From positions 124,001 to 188,000 of the forward strand of contig NZ_CP139980.1 in assembly GCF_034424525.1 (NCBI RefSeq): a stretch of 64,000 nucleotides of DNA. Reading direction: 5' to 3'. The notes under the pieces are model-generated. The model had not been told where the DNA came from, did no database searches, and was given only the letters and a program-made list of their open reading frames with translations. Source of the stretch: Sphingobium yanoikuyae (GTDB taxonomy: Bacteria; Pseudomonadota; Alphaproteobacteria; Sphingomonadales; Sphingomonadaceae). Position 1 is the stretch's first letter. Each line of letters starts with the position of its first letter. Of this stretch, positions 44,017 through 52,122 are shown piece by piece. The position numbers and the translations under genes are program-made.

Positions 44017-44915
44017 TACAATGGCTGGGTCAGCAGACCGGACCTGGGAACCGAATTGCGGGCAAGCCTGTCGCGCAGGGCGTCATTCCAGTCGTCATGA
44101 TCTTTTGGAAGCCAGTGTTCGACCTGGCGGTCGTTGGCAGAGAGATGTTCGTAGGCGCGCTCAAAGCATGTCCGTGCCGCCTCATTGCGCTGCCCGAATA
44201 CTATGACCCGCCTGACGCTCGAGGGTATGCCGACATGGGCGTAGCGCTCGGCGCCGAGCACCGCCCAGACTGGCAGGTCAAACCAGTCGCGCGCTGAAAG
44301 GGCATCTTCGATCCCTTCGGCCAATCCAAGCGTGTCTTGCGGTACGCCGAATTGCACACTGCCCGATCCCAGCAGCCCGAGCGCAAGCTTCGGCTTGCGA
44401 AACGGGCGATGCAGGATGTCGGAAGGATCCAGGAACGTGCGATGGACCGCGACCAGTCCGAGTTCGTTTTTCACGGCGGCAATCATCGCCGGCAGACTTC
44501 GGCGCTCCTTGCCCTTCCCGATGATCGTCGTGGGATTGAACCGTAGCTCAGGCGTTGGCGTGAAAACGCCTCGGGCGCTGAGATAGCTTTCAGCAAGCGT
44601 ACCATCGATAGCCACGCTACGATGCCATAAGGTTTTGGCGAGACCGCTCAGATCACGAGCAGGCAGGCGCGGTTCAACGTGAATGGGGGCGCGGTCATGG
44701 AGGCCCTGCCGATCGAGCGCCTTCAGGATGTCGATCGAGGTGCAGCCGGCAAAGCATTTGAACAGGATGGCCTTCGTTCCCAAGCGAACGGACAGGCTTG
44801 GCGATCGATCATCATGCGCAGGGCATCGGCACTCGCCGTGTGAGCCTGTCCATCGGCCGCCCAGGCGTTCGACGATCTGCTTTGCGCGAGTCGCTGCGTC
44901 TAAAGAGGCAGGCAT
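44016..44915 (-). CDS. Toprim-domain protein, primase-like, 299 aa
   Basis: An N-terminal zinc-finger region with CRCPAHDDRSPSLSV and FKCFAGC (Cys/His pattern of DnaG-type CHC2 fingers), a linker, then a Toprim fold with TLGLAEGIEDALSA (catalytic Glu), WAVLGAERYA and a later VIVFGQRNEA. The last should carry the DxD pair but reads FGQRN, so the second acidic motif is degenerate. This matches DUF7146/Toprim proteins of alphaproteobacterial plasmids, thought to serve in plasmid or phage-like replication. Start at 44915 (MPASLDAATR). Confidence 0.83.
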   Translation of the reverse strand: MPASLDAATRAKQIVERLGGRWTGSHGECRCPAHDDRSPSLSVRLGTKAILFKCFAGCTSIDILKALDRQGLHDRAPIHVEPRLPARDLSGLAKTLWHRSVAIDGTLAESYLSARGVFTPTPELRFNPTTIIGKGKERRSLPAMIAAVKNELGLVAVHRTFLDPSDILHRPFRKPKLALGLLGSGSVQFGVPQDTLGLAEGIEDALSARDWFDLPVWAVLGAERYAHVGIPSSVRRVIVFGQRNEAARTCFERAYEHLSANDRQVEHWLPKDHDDWNDALRDRLARNSVPRSGLLTQPL

Positions 44916-44955
44916 AGGGAAACTCCTTCTCGAACCGGAAGCGCAAACCCGGCCT

Positions 44956-44969
44956 GCCCCCTCCCCTCT
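44956..44969 (-). repeat. Purine-rich spacer motif, copy 4
   Basis: Minus strand AGAGGGGAGGGGGC, 8 nt after the ssb-type gene stop and 41 nt before the Toprim gene start. Confidence 0.5.
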
Positions 44970-44977
44970 TCGCGGCG

Positions 44978-45298
44978 CTATGCTGATTTTGGTGCGAGGA
45001 CACCGAATTCCTCGACGATCCGGTCGGTCGTGTAATGGGTCGTTCCATCACGCTCGTAGGAACTGTCGCGTAGCCGGCCCGCTACCCGGACGAGATCGCC
45101 GACATGGACACGTTCTTCGATATACTTTCTCTGGCCCTCGCTGAAGATCACGACGCGGTTCCAGTAGCTGTCCTCGATCCACTCATCGCCTTCACCACGG
45201 CGGCGATAATTCGCGCAGACCGAGACATTGGTGACCTTGGGTTTGGCGTCGATCTCCCCGATCCGCCCTATAATCTCGAACTTTGCGAAGTTGATCAT
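44978..45298 (-). CDS. ssb: Single-stranded DNA-binding protein, short form, 106 aa
   Basis: OB-fold SSB: MINFAKFEIIGRIGEIDAKP, VSVCANYRRRGEGDEWIEDSYWNRVVIF, YIEERVHVGDLVRVAGRLRD. It lacks the flexible linker and the acidic DDEIPF-type tip of the other SSB at 24949-25353, so it would not recruit the usual partners. GGAGG stands 4 nt before the ATG at 45298. It is the first gene of the long minus-strand block running down to 24.9 kb. Confidence 0.88.
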   Translation of the reverse strand: MINFAKFEIIGRIGEIDAKPKVTNVSVCANYRRRGEGDEWIEDSYWNRVVIFSEGQRKYIEERVHVGDLVRVAGRLRDSSYERDGTTHYTTDRIVEEFGVLAPKSA

Positions 45299-45411
45299 GG
45301 TGCCTCCAGCTTGGCGCTGAGCAAACATGAACGAGCAAACGATCGGATTTCGCACGCCATATGACTGCTGAGCTGCCGTGGGCTGCACGGTACGGGAGCA
45401 CGACCTGGGCT

Positions 45412-45437
45412 CCTATCCCCCCAGTTGGAGGGATAGG
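45412..45437. promoter_or_regulatory. Inverted repeat CCTATCCC/GGGATAGG upstream of the short ssb
   Basis: Perfect 8-bp arms separated by 10 bp, 114 nt upstream of the short ssb start. The word CTATCC also starts some iterons nearby, so the initiator protein might bind here as well. Confidence 0.45.
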
Positions 45438-45619
45438 CAGGGGAAGCAACAGGCCGTCTTCACTCGATGGTTGGCGGTTGATCTTGGGGACGAGCTACGC
45501 CCGACTGATGATGCGGATCTTGGTGAGCGATAGCTGCCACCGCTGGTCACCGGGCACCACCGAATCACTTCTTCTGAAAGACTCCATCTATAAAAACGCC
45601 CGGCGCGCAGCGTCGGGGT

Positions 45620-45650
45620 GATTCTAAGATTCTAATGATTCTATGATTCA
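45620..45650 (+). repeat. Four direct repeats of GATTCTA in an AT-rich segment
   Basis: GATTCTAA, GATTCTAAT, GATTCTAT and GATTCA in tandem. AT-rich direct repeats beside iterons are usual for the unwinding element of an origin. Confidence 0.65.
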
Positions 45651-45688
45651 GGGCCGCTATGTGTTTGAAACCACAGACTGAATCAGGG

Positions 45689-45988
45689 TCTAACCTGACC
45701 TCTTGGGGGCTTTTGCCTGACTTCGCGGGGGATGTAACCTGTCCTGGCGGGGGCTCTAACCTGACCTCTTGGGGATCATCCTGTCTTCTTGGGGGAGGCG
45801 TGGTATCGTGACCGAACCATGTGTTTCGAGCCGCTTTTTGGTCCCTGTTTCGCGCGATACCGCTGACAATTGCGACTCGGCGGAATCACAGGCGGAATGT
45901 CCGATTCTCACGGCGAATCTATCCTGACCTTTTGGGGGCTCTAAGAAGAGTCTAACCTGACCTGACTTGACGAACGAGGTCAGGATAG
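45689..45988 (+). other. Iteron array: candidate origin of replication (oriV)
   Basis: Direct iterons with consensus CTAACCTGACCTCTTGGGGG: copies at 45689-45711, 45735-45755, 45757-45777, 45778-45796 and 45919-45941, plus a partial at 45951-45969. Immediately before repA an inverted half (GAGGTCAGGATAG, 45976-45988) faces the partial copy, the usual operator by which Rep_3 proteins repress their own gene. Copies differ at several positions. Confidence 0.88.
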
Positions 45989-46019
45989 GCAGTTTCCGAA
46001 ACAGTGTGAGGTGAATCGC

Positions 46020-47234
46020 ATGGGAGTGCCAGCGGAAAGCGTAGACGAGGAAGGCGGCGAAGAGACTTCGGCCGCCCGCTCGATGCGCGTGGCTGCAGCG
46101 CTCGCTCGCAAGGGTGGCGACCAGTTCGCCAAACCCGGTCGCCTTGTCGAGGTCCGCTTCGTCAAAGGGCAATCGCTCAGTCTGACCGCCTCCCGCCTCC
46201 TCGCCCTCATGATCCTGACTGCGGGCGGCGATGCCTGGCAAGACACGACGCACCGTATGCGAAAGTCGGACATCCGTCGCGGCCACAAGGGCAACGAACG
46301 AATTGTCGATATGCTTGAAGAGTTGCACAGAACGCTCTTCGCAGAGGATGACAAATCTTGGCGCGGCAAGCGCGCCACGAAGCGTTTCAACCTTATTCAG
46401 GCGTCTTGGGAAGAGGTCGAGGACAACGACAAGGAAACGGGCTGGATCGAGTGGCAGTTCACGCCTGACGCTCGCCGGCTTATCCAGGAGTCCGAAACCT
46501 ATGCGGTGATGAACCGCCAGGCCGTGCTAGGGTTCAGGTCAGCCTATGCCCTGAAGCTGTACGAAGAGGGCGCTCTTCGCCTCCACAGACGGCAACCTGT
46601 GTGGAAAGTCGATATGGTGGGTTTGCGCGCGGCGCTGGGGATCGATCCCGACAAGTATGCCGACTTCGCTCAGCTACGCCGCAAGGTTCTGACGGTCGCC
46701 AAGGCAGAGATCGACCAGCTCGCCCACTTCACAGTCGAATGGCAAGAGATCCGGCGAGGCCGTGCCGTGATCGAGATCGAGTTCCGGTTCGTCTCGAAAG
46801 ATGCGCCGGCGCAGATTGCAACGGTCGACGAACTCGAGCGTCATTCGAAGGGACGGAAAGCTAGGCGCGACGATACCGTCGAGAAGGTCGTGGCAAGCGA
46901 TAGTCCCCTTCCCCACAGCCCGACCGTCGACGGCGTGGACGTGGCGAATGTCCTGAAGAAGGTAACTGCTGCGCTGGTAAGCTCGGACGCGGCGTCGTCG
47001 GGCGGAGTAGAATTGTGGGCAAGGTTCCCCCGGGGCCGGCTGCATTTCGGGGCTACCGAGGAGGCGGCTCGTGAGATTGGAGTTCGCTATGGCGGTGGCT
47101 GGGACGTCGACATGATCGCCGAGGCCTATCGCGACCATATGGGCGCTCGCTTGAACACCCTGTCCGGTACGAAACTCGAAAAGTCCTGGAAGGGCTGGTG
47201 CGAAGCCTTTTTCAATCGGCGAGGCCGGCCGTAA
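46020..47234 (+). CDS. repA: Replication initiator, Rep_3 family, 404 aa
   Basis: Two winged-helix domains typical of iteron-binding initiators. Landmarks: FAKPGRLVEVRFVKGQSLSLTASRLLALMI, YAVMNRQAVLGFRSAYALKLYEEGALR (the Rep_3 signature), and VDMVGLRAALGIDPDKYADFAQLRRKVL. The C-terminal 120 residues form an extra region with FPRGRLHFGATEE. Start at 46020 with GAGG 7 nt upstream; a GTG at 46011 is possible. Its binding sites lie in the 300 bp upstream. It initiates plasmid replication and controls copy number. Confidence 0.9.
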   Translation: MGVPAESVDEEGGEETSAARSMRVAAALARKGGDQFAKPGRLVEVRFVKGQSLSLTASRLLALMILTAGGDAWQDTTHRMRKSDIRRGHKGNERIVDMLEELHRTLFAEDDKSWRGKRATKRFNLIQASWEEVEDNDKETGWIEWQFTPDARRLIQESETYAVMNRQAVLGFRSAYALKLYEEGALRLHRRQPVWKVDMVGLRAALGIDPDKYADFAQLRRKVLTVAKAEIDQLAHFTVEWQEIRRGRAVIEIEFRFVSKDAPAQIATVDELERHSKGRKARRDDTVEKVVASDSPLPHSPTVDGVDVANVLKKVTAALVSSDAASSGGVELWARFPRGRLHFGATEEAAREIGVRYGGGWDVDMIAEAYRDHMGARLNTLSGTKLEKSWKGWCEAFFNRRGRP

Positions 47235-47236
47235 CA

Positions 47237-47264
47237 GCACAAATTGCAGCCCTGCAATTTGTGC
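47237..47264. promoter_or_regulatory. Candidate parS site 1, extended palindrome after repA
   Basis: Core AATTGCAGCCCTGCAATT at 47242-47259, with arms extended to 13 bp (GCACAAATTGCAG). Starts 3 nt after the repA stop. Same core at 48576 and 49962. Confidence 0.72.
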
Positions 47265-47285
47265 CACAAAGGGTCGTGCAGGCGG

Positions 47286-48464
47286 TCACACGCCCCTCAC
47301 CGCATCGCCGAATATCACACGGTCCAATCCCAGCCACCGCGCCATTGACCGGAGGGCCTCGTCCAGCTCTTCGCCGGCATGAGCAGGCGCGTCGCTCTCG
47401 AACGTCTTTTGTTGAACGAGTAGCGCTTTCGCTTTCCGGTCTGCCTTCAGGTCGACCCGTGCGACGATCTGCTCATCAAGCAGGAACGGTAGAACATAAT
47501 ATCCATAGGTGCGCAGCGGAGCAGGGACGTATATTTCGATCCGATAGCGTATGCCAAAGAGGCGCTCGGCGCGGTCGCGTTCCCAGATCAATGGATCGAA
47601 TGGCGCTAGCAAAGCGGCATGGCGTATTCGTCGTGGGCGCCTCGCCTCCCGGTGCAACCACGTTGACTGGTTCCACCCATCAATCTTCACGGGCTGAAGG
47701 ACGCCCTCCTCCACGAGCTGCGCAATAGCTGGATGAGCCTCTGTTGGAGAAAGCCGGAAATAGTCACGCAGATCTTTTGCCGTTGCTACGCCAAGGGCGC
47801 GGGCGCTGTGCTCAATGAGTTGGCGTCTGGCTGCCGCAGGTTCCGGGGTGGGGAGAGCGAGGATCGTCTGTGGCAACACGCGCTCGGTGAGATCATACAC
47901 TCGCTCGAAACTCGCACGTCGTGTCGCAGTGGTGATGTGGCCGGACCAGAAAAGCCACTCCAGCGCCATCTTGCTGTCGCCCCACTCCCACCAGCCTGCG
48001 CGTCGCTTCCCGCTTTCGATATCGGATGCAGCGAGGGGTCCGTCGTTGCGGATGCGCTCGAGGATCGAGATCGCGTCCGCCCGCCGATCGCGCGCGAATA
48101 TGCGCAGACCCTTCCATCCAGTCTCGCCAGCGTCTGCCATTGCCTGTCGCCATCGCAGCAACGGCTGGAGGGGGAGGGGGATCAAAGACGCTTCGTGCGC
48201 CCAATATTCGAAGAGCCGACGCGATCGGAGTGGCCCCCAGGCGTCGGCCTCCAGCAACCTCGGATCATAAACACCAAGGCGCGAATAGGCCGGAAGGTAG
48301 TGAGCTCGCGTCAACACGTTGACGCTGTCGATCTGGTGGAGACCGAGCCGGGCGATAGTACGCCGCAAATGGTTAGCCCTGACAATAGAAGGCATGGCCT
48401 CACCAAAGCCTTGCGCGGCAAGGGCGATGCGTCGGGCAAGCGCGGGGTTGAGGCTCTCTGTCAT
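47286..48464 (-). CDS. YcaQ/AlkX-family DNA glycosylase-like winged-helix protein, 392 aa
   Basis: LGLHQIDSVNVLTRAHYLPAYSRLG carries the Q-x-D catalytic motif of YcaQ (AlkX) enzymes, which unhook interstrand crosslinks and remove bulky N7-adducts. Also RLFEYWAHEASLIPL and the C-terminal APFDPLIWERDRAERLFGIRYRIEIYVPAPLRTYGYYVLPFLL. Length matches the family. It is placed between repA and parA on the opposite strand. Start at 48464 (MTESLNPALA); an upstream start at 48488 is possible. Carriage in a replicon core suggests protection of the plasmid or host from crosslinking agents, by inference. Confidence 0.87.
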   Translation of the reverse strand: MTESLNPALARRIALAAQGFGEAMPSIVRANHLRRTIARLGLHQIDSVNVLTRAHYLPAYSRLGVYDPRLLEADAWGPLRSRRLFEYWAHEASLIPLPLQPLLRWRQAMADAGETGWKGLRIFARDRRADAISILERIRNDGPLAASDIESGKRRAGWWEWGDSKMALEWLFWSGHITTATRRASFERVYDLTERVLPQTILALPTPEPAAARRQLIEHSARALGVATAKDLRDYFRLSPTEAHPAIAQLVEEGVLQPVKIDGWNQSTWLHREARRPRRIRHAALLAPFDPLIWERDRAERLFGIRYRIEIYVPAPLRTYGYYVLPFLLDEQIVARVDLKADRKAKALLVQQKTFESDAPAHAGEELDEALRSMARWLGLDRVIFGDAVRGV

Positions 48465-48575
48465 GACGACACATATCAACGCGGTCACTTGCGACCCGCA
48501 AGGATGAACGTCGCGCTATCGTCAATCCTGTGCCCCCACCGAGTCAGGTTGCGAGCGGAAGGCGCGTCTGGCACA

Positions 48576-48593
48576 AATTGCAGGGCTGCAATT
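48576..48593. promoter_or_regulatory. Candidate parS site 2 upstream of parA
   Basis: AATTGCAGGGCTGCAATT, perfect palindrome except for the GG centre, 158 bp before parA in the divergent gap with the ycaQ-type gene. Confidence 0.72.
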
Positions 48594-48614
48594 CCTGCCA
48601 TGAAGGCGTCGATT

Positions 48615-48636
48615 AGCCCCCAAGAGGACAGGATAG
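48615..48636 (-). repeat. Solitary iteron-like sequence upstream of parA
   Basis: AGCCCCCAAGAGGACAGGAT in the plus strand is the reverse of an iteron. The same 20 bases occur at 50857-50876. Confidence 0.75.
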
Positions 48637-48750
48637 AAGTACGGGCTGGCGATCCGACGGTCTCCATGGTCCAACTGTCAAATTTCGGGCGGATATTGAC
48701 CAAAAAGTGAAAATCGAACATGGATGCTCCAGACTTTAACAGGAGCAGCT

Positions 48751-49953
48751 ATGGCGTCCGCAATTGATGAAGTGCGGATGGGGGAAACACTCGATGTTGC
48801 GTCGCTCGCTGCTCGGTCTTCCTCTGTCCTTGAAAAGCTGCGCAACTCGGCCCGAAGCGCGCGCGCCGACGAGCGGCGAGAACCGACGTTTCAGATCGGA
48901 AAGGCCGCCGATCTGGTGGGGCGGACGACCGGAGCGATTCGCGAGGCCGAGAGCGATGGCCGTCTTGTGCCACCTCCGCGGACAGAAAGCGGTCGGCGCA
49001 TGGGATACACGCTTGCTCAGTTGAATGACATGCGTGGCGCCTTTGGCACGCGCCCATGGCGCGATCCAAGCGACCCGTGTTCTGTCATCGCGGTCCAGAA
49101 CTTCAAGGGTGGTGTCGGCAAGTCGACGGTGTCGGTCCATCTGGCGCAATATCTGGCGATCCGCGGCTATCGTGTCCTCCTGATTGATTGCGACAGCCAG
49201 GCGTCTGCTACGACCCTTTTCGGCTATGTGCCGGATCTCGATTTGAACGAGAACGACACGCTCTATCCGTACCTGCGAGAGGGTGAACGCAAGTCCCTCG
49301 ATTATGCGATCCGCAAGACCCATTTCGATGGTCTTGACCTGATCCCGGCCAACCTGCGTCTCTTCCAGTCGGAATATGAACTCGCGGCGCGTATGGCGCG
49401 GGGGCAGGGGGCTCTGCTCGATCGAATGGCGCAGGGTATCGCCTCGGTGCAGGATCTCTACGATGTAGTGATCCTCGATCCGCCGCCAGCCTTGGGAGCA
49501 ATCTCCCTATCCGTTCTCAGGGCAGCCAACGCACTGGTGGTGCCGGTTCCACCAACCGTGATGGACTTCTCCTCGACGGCTGCCTTTCTCGCCATGCTCG
49601 ACGAGACCATTCAGGAACTCTCGACGCACGACCTCGCGCCGCAGCTGTCCTTCCTGCGCTTCGTGGCATCGAAGGTGGATGAGGGCAAATCGATGCAGAA
49701 GGGCCTGCTCGACCTGATGCGGCAGGTTTACGGAACCGCCATGGTACGCTCGCCGCTCAAGGACTCTGCCGAGATCGACAACGCTACCGCCCGTCTGATG
49801 ACCGTTTACGAACTGGACGGCCCGATGACGAGCAAGACCGTGCGTGATCGCTGCCTGACCTATCTCGATGGCGTGAATGCCGAGATCGAGCTTGATATTC
49901 GTAAGACCTGGCCCAGCCATCTGAGCCGTTTGCGCAAGGATGGGCATGCGTGA
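48751..49953 (+). CDS. parA: ParA-type partition ATPase with N-terminal DNA-binding domain, 400 aa
   Basis: Type Ia ParA/RepA-like. The N-terminal 110 residues hold a MerR-like helix-turn-helix (QIGKAADLVGRTTGAIREAESDGRL, RMGYTLAQLNDMR). The ATPase has Walker A NFKGGVGKSTVSVHL (about residue 115), LLIDCDSQASATTLFG, and the Walker B region VVILDPPPALG. AGGAGC lies 6 nt before the ATG at 48751. It likely represses its own promoter through the N-terminal domain. Candidate parS copies stand before and after it. Confidence 0.93.
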   Translation: MASAIDEVRMGETLDVASLAARSSSVLEKLRNSARSARADERREPTFQIGKAADLVGRTTGAIREAESDGRLVPPPRTESGRRMGYTLAQLNDMRGAFGTRPWRDPSDPCSVIAVQNFKGGVGKSTVSVHLAQYLAIRGYRVLLIDCDSQASATTLFGYVPDLDLNENDTLYPYLREGERKSLDYAIRKTHFDGLDLIPANLRLFQSEYELAARMARGQGALLDRMAQGIASVQDLYDVVILDPPPALGAISLSVLRAANALVVPVPPTVMDFSSTAAFLAMLDETIQELSTHDLAPQLSFLRFVASKVDEGKSMQKGLLDLMRQVYGTAMVRSPLKDSAEIDNATARLMTVYELDGPMTSKTVRDRCLTYLDGVNAEIELDIRKTWPSHLSRLRKDGHA

Positions 49954-49961
49954 TGGACAAG

Positions 49962-49979
49962 AATTGCAGCCCTGCAATT
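49962..49979. promoter_or_regulatory. Candidate parS site 3 between parA and parB
   Basis: AATTGCAGCCCTGCAATT, identical core to site 1, in the 46-bp gap between parA and parB. Confidence 0.72.
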
Positions 49980-49999
49980 TCGGCAAATAGGGGGGCAAA

Positions 50000-51040
50000 A
50001 TGAGTTCGAAGAACAAGAGCTTTCTAGGCGATCTGGCGTCCTCTGTGGAGCCCAGCGCCGAAGGTCAGGAGCGTGGTCCGCGTTTGGGGGTAGGGGTCCT
50101 TGGCGGCCGTAACAATCGCTTGGCCGAACTAGCTTCCGGTGCGGTGGTGAATAACCCGCAGGAACTCGTTGATCCGGCGCGCTGCCGGATTTGGGAACGG
50201 CACAATCGGGACTACGGCGCACTGAGCCGTGAACGGTGTGACGATCTAATCGAGAGTATCCTCGCGCAGGGCAAGCAGGAGGTCCCCGCGATCGTTCGGC
50301 GCATTCATGAGCCGGACTATGATTTCGAGATCATCTGCGGGGCTCGCCGCCATTGGTCGGTATCTTGGCTACGGGCGAACAATCATCCCGAGGTGCGCTA
50401 CCTCGTGGAAGTGCGCGATCTGACGGATGAGCAGGCGTTTCGCATTTCCGATCTGGAGAACCGGGCGCGCGAGGATCTCAGCGATCTGGAGCGAGCGCGA
50501 GACTATCTTAAGGCGCTCGATCTCTATTATGGCGGCAGCCAGAAGGAGATGGCGAGGCGGCTGAACCAGTCCGAGGCGTGGGTCAGCCGTTACCTTGATC
50601 TAGCCAGATTGCCTGAAGCCGTCGTCGCGGCTTTCCCAGATCCTTTCGAGCTGAAGATCTCGCATATCGGCAGTCTGAAGCCTGTGCTGAAATCCGACGA
50701 TGATCGCTCGCGTGTGCTCGCCGAGGCGCGTCGTCTGTTTGAAGCGCGCGCGGCAGGCAATGAGGGGTTGCCCGCCAATGCTCCTGAGACGATTCGCGCC
50801 CTGTTAGCGGTGGTCGGGTCGGCCGCGCCGCGCAAGAAGGAGCCCAAGCCGGCAAAAGCCCCCAAGAGGACAGGATCGGATTCCGTGGTCGTGCATAGCC
50901 CCGGCGGCACGGCACTGCTTCGCGTCGACGGAAAGGACAGGCGTGGCGTGACGCTGACGCTCTTCCACAAAGGCGGCGGGAGTCGAGCGGAGGCCGAAGC
51001 AGCATTACGCGACCTTCTCGATTATCACTGGCCTCAATAA
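50000..51040 (+). CDS. parB: ParB/RepB-type partition protein, 346 aa
   Basis: ParB domain with VPAIVRRIHEPDYDFEIICGARRHWSVSWL (nucleotide-binding box), ENRAREDLSDLERARDYLKAL, and a helix-turn-helix (GSQKEMARRLNQSEAWVSRYLDLARLP). An N-terminal SSKNKSFLGDL stretch is typical of RepB/ParB contact with ParA. AGGGGGG lies 5 nt before the ATG. The 20-bp iteron-like sequence at 50857-50876 lies inside the coding region (residues KAPKRTG). It overlaps the converging HTH gene by 7 bp. Confidence 0.93.
   Translation: MSSKNKSFLGDLASSVEPSAEGQERGPRLGVGVLGGRNNRLAELASGAVVNNPQELVDPARCRIWERHNRDYGALSRERCDDLIESILAQGKQEVPAIVRRIHEPDYDFEIICGARRHWSVSWLRANNHPEVRYLVEVRDLTDEQAFRISDLENRAREDLSDLERARDYLKALDLYYGGSQKEMARRLNQSEAWVSRYLDLARLPEAVVAAFPDPFELKISHIGSLKPVLKSDDDRSRVLAEARRLFEARAAGNEGLPANAPETIRALLAVVGSAAPRKKEPKPAKAPKRTGSDSVVVHSPGGTALLRVDGKDRRGVTLTLFHKGGGSRAEAEAALRDLLDYHWPQ
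50857..50876 (-). repeat. Iteron-like 20-mer inside parB
   Basis: AGCCCCCAAGAGGACAGGAT, identical to 48615-48634 and in the same orientation, opposite to the origin iterons. Confidence 0.75.
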
Positions 51041-51861
51041 GGGTGGCCGCGTCTCTCTCTCGCCCGGCTGGCAAGCTTCGCCGCTCCTTGAGGAGAGATT
51101 TTAAGAAGCCGTGCGATCGCAGGGATGCGGATGCCCGGAAAGGCAGCCTCTAAGCGCATGAGGGCAGGGAGCTTACTGCGCCGGGTGACGCCGAGCTCCT
51201 TGGGAAGGTTGGCATCGAGCCTTTCAACGGCATCAAGTTCTTTCAGGCCAGTCAGCGCGGTGTCTCCAAGGCGCTTTTCGAGATCAACGGCAAGATCGCG
51301 CGCAGTGACGCCGAAGAACCTTGGAAGGCACACGAACGACGGGATGATCTGGGAGGTAAATCCTGCGGCGAGCAGCGCCATTGGAAGATGGCAGGCCAAC
51401 AGCCAGATCGTGCCGAAGGTTCGGGGATCGACGGTGAGCTGGCGCCCGTCCAGCGTCGCTAGGGACCGACCGCCGACCGGCGCGATCTCGAGCTCCGCGT
51501 GGACCTCCAGGAGGCGCTCTGCGACCGCCAGAAGGGTAGGGGCTGGATATGGTTCGGCCAACCTCCGCTTGGCCGCTCGAAACGCCGATCCGAATAGAAC
51601 GAGGTCGTGGCGGCCCCAGGTCTGCGCCTCCTCTCGATCGTCGAGCAGCAGGCGCAGCGCGTTGAGCGTCGCCTTGGCCACGGCATCACCTTCTGCTTCC
51701 TGTGCGAGCAGCACGAAGTGCGCGAGTGCTGCGACCGACATGGGGTCATTCAGGCCTTCACAGTGGCGAGGAGGAGGGCTCCGGCCTGTAATCCAGGCAA
51801 GCAGGTCGCTTGTGTCGACCGGTAGCCCCGCGAGCGCGGCAACTGTTGAGGTCGCTGACAT
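51034..51861 (-). CDS. Plasmid-type protein with C-terminal helix-turn-helix (DUF1612/HTH_13-like), 275 aa
   Basis: The C-terminus LPALMRLEAAFPGIRIPAIARLLKISPQGAAKLASR looks like a helix-turn-helix of the HTH_13 type found in 'RHE_PE00001' plasmid proteins. The N-terminal two thirds is helical with LGRARM-like start and DREEAQTWGRHDLVLFGSAFRAAKRRLAEPYP. Start at 51861 with GGGAGA 7 nt upstream, preferred over a longer frame. Likely a regulator. The inverted repeat at 52037-52060 in the divergent gap with the recombinase gene may be its operator. Confidence 0.6.
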   Translation of the reverse strand: MSATSTVAALAGLPVDTSDLLAWITGRSPPPRHCEGLNDPMSVAALAHFVLLAQEAEGDAVAKATLNALRLLLDDREEAQTWGRHDLVLFGSAFRAAKRRLAEPYPAPTLLAVAERLLEVHAELEIAPVGGRSLATLDGRQLTVDPRTFGTIWLLACHLPMALLAAGFTSQIIPSFVCLPRFFGVTARDLAVDLEKRLGDTALTGLKELDAVERLDANLPKELGVTRRSKLPALMRLEAAFPGIRIPAIARLLKISPQGAAKLASRARERRGHPY

Positions 51862-52036
51862 TCGCGCTCTCCCAAGCCAAATGTCGCGTGCTGGACTACG
51901 AAAAAGACGACCGTCGAGCCGACCGATGAGCAGCAGTGGGGCAGGGGAGGGCGGCCTCGGCATCCGATATGGTTATCGGTGATCTCAACCAAAGTCACAT
52001 GTTAGTTGAGGCAGCCGATACTGATGGGAAATCGAC

Positions 52037-52060
52037 ATGTGATAATTGCAGTTATCACAT
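52037..52060. promoter_or_regulatory. Operator-like inverted repeat ATGTGATAA/TTATCACAT
   Basis: Perfect 9-bp arms with a 6-bp spacer, in the low-GC divergent gap, 63 bp before the recombinase start. A related CACATGTTA word stands at about 51995. Confidence 0.6.
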
Positions 52061-52122
52061 AAGCGGATTTGACCGTTCTTTATAAGGTGGGCTACAAGCG
52101 CGGCTGAGGAGCGAGGCGCGTC

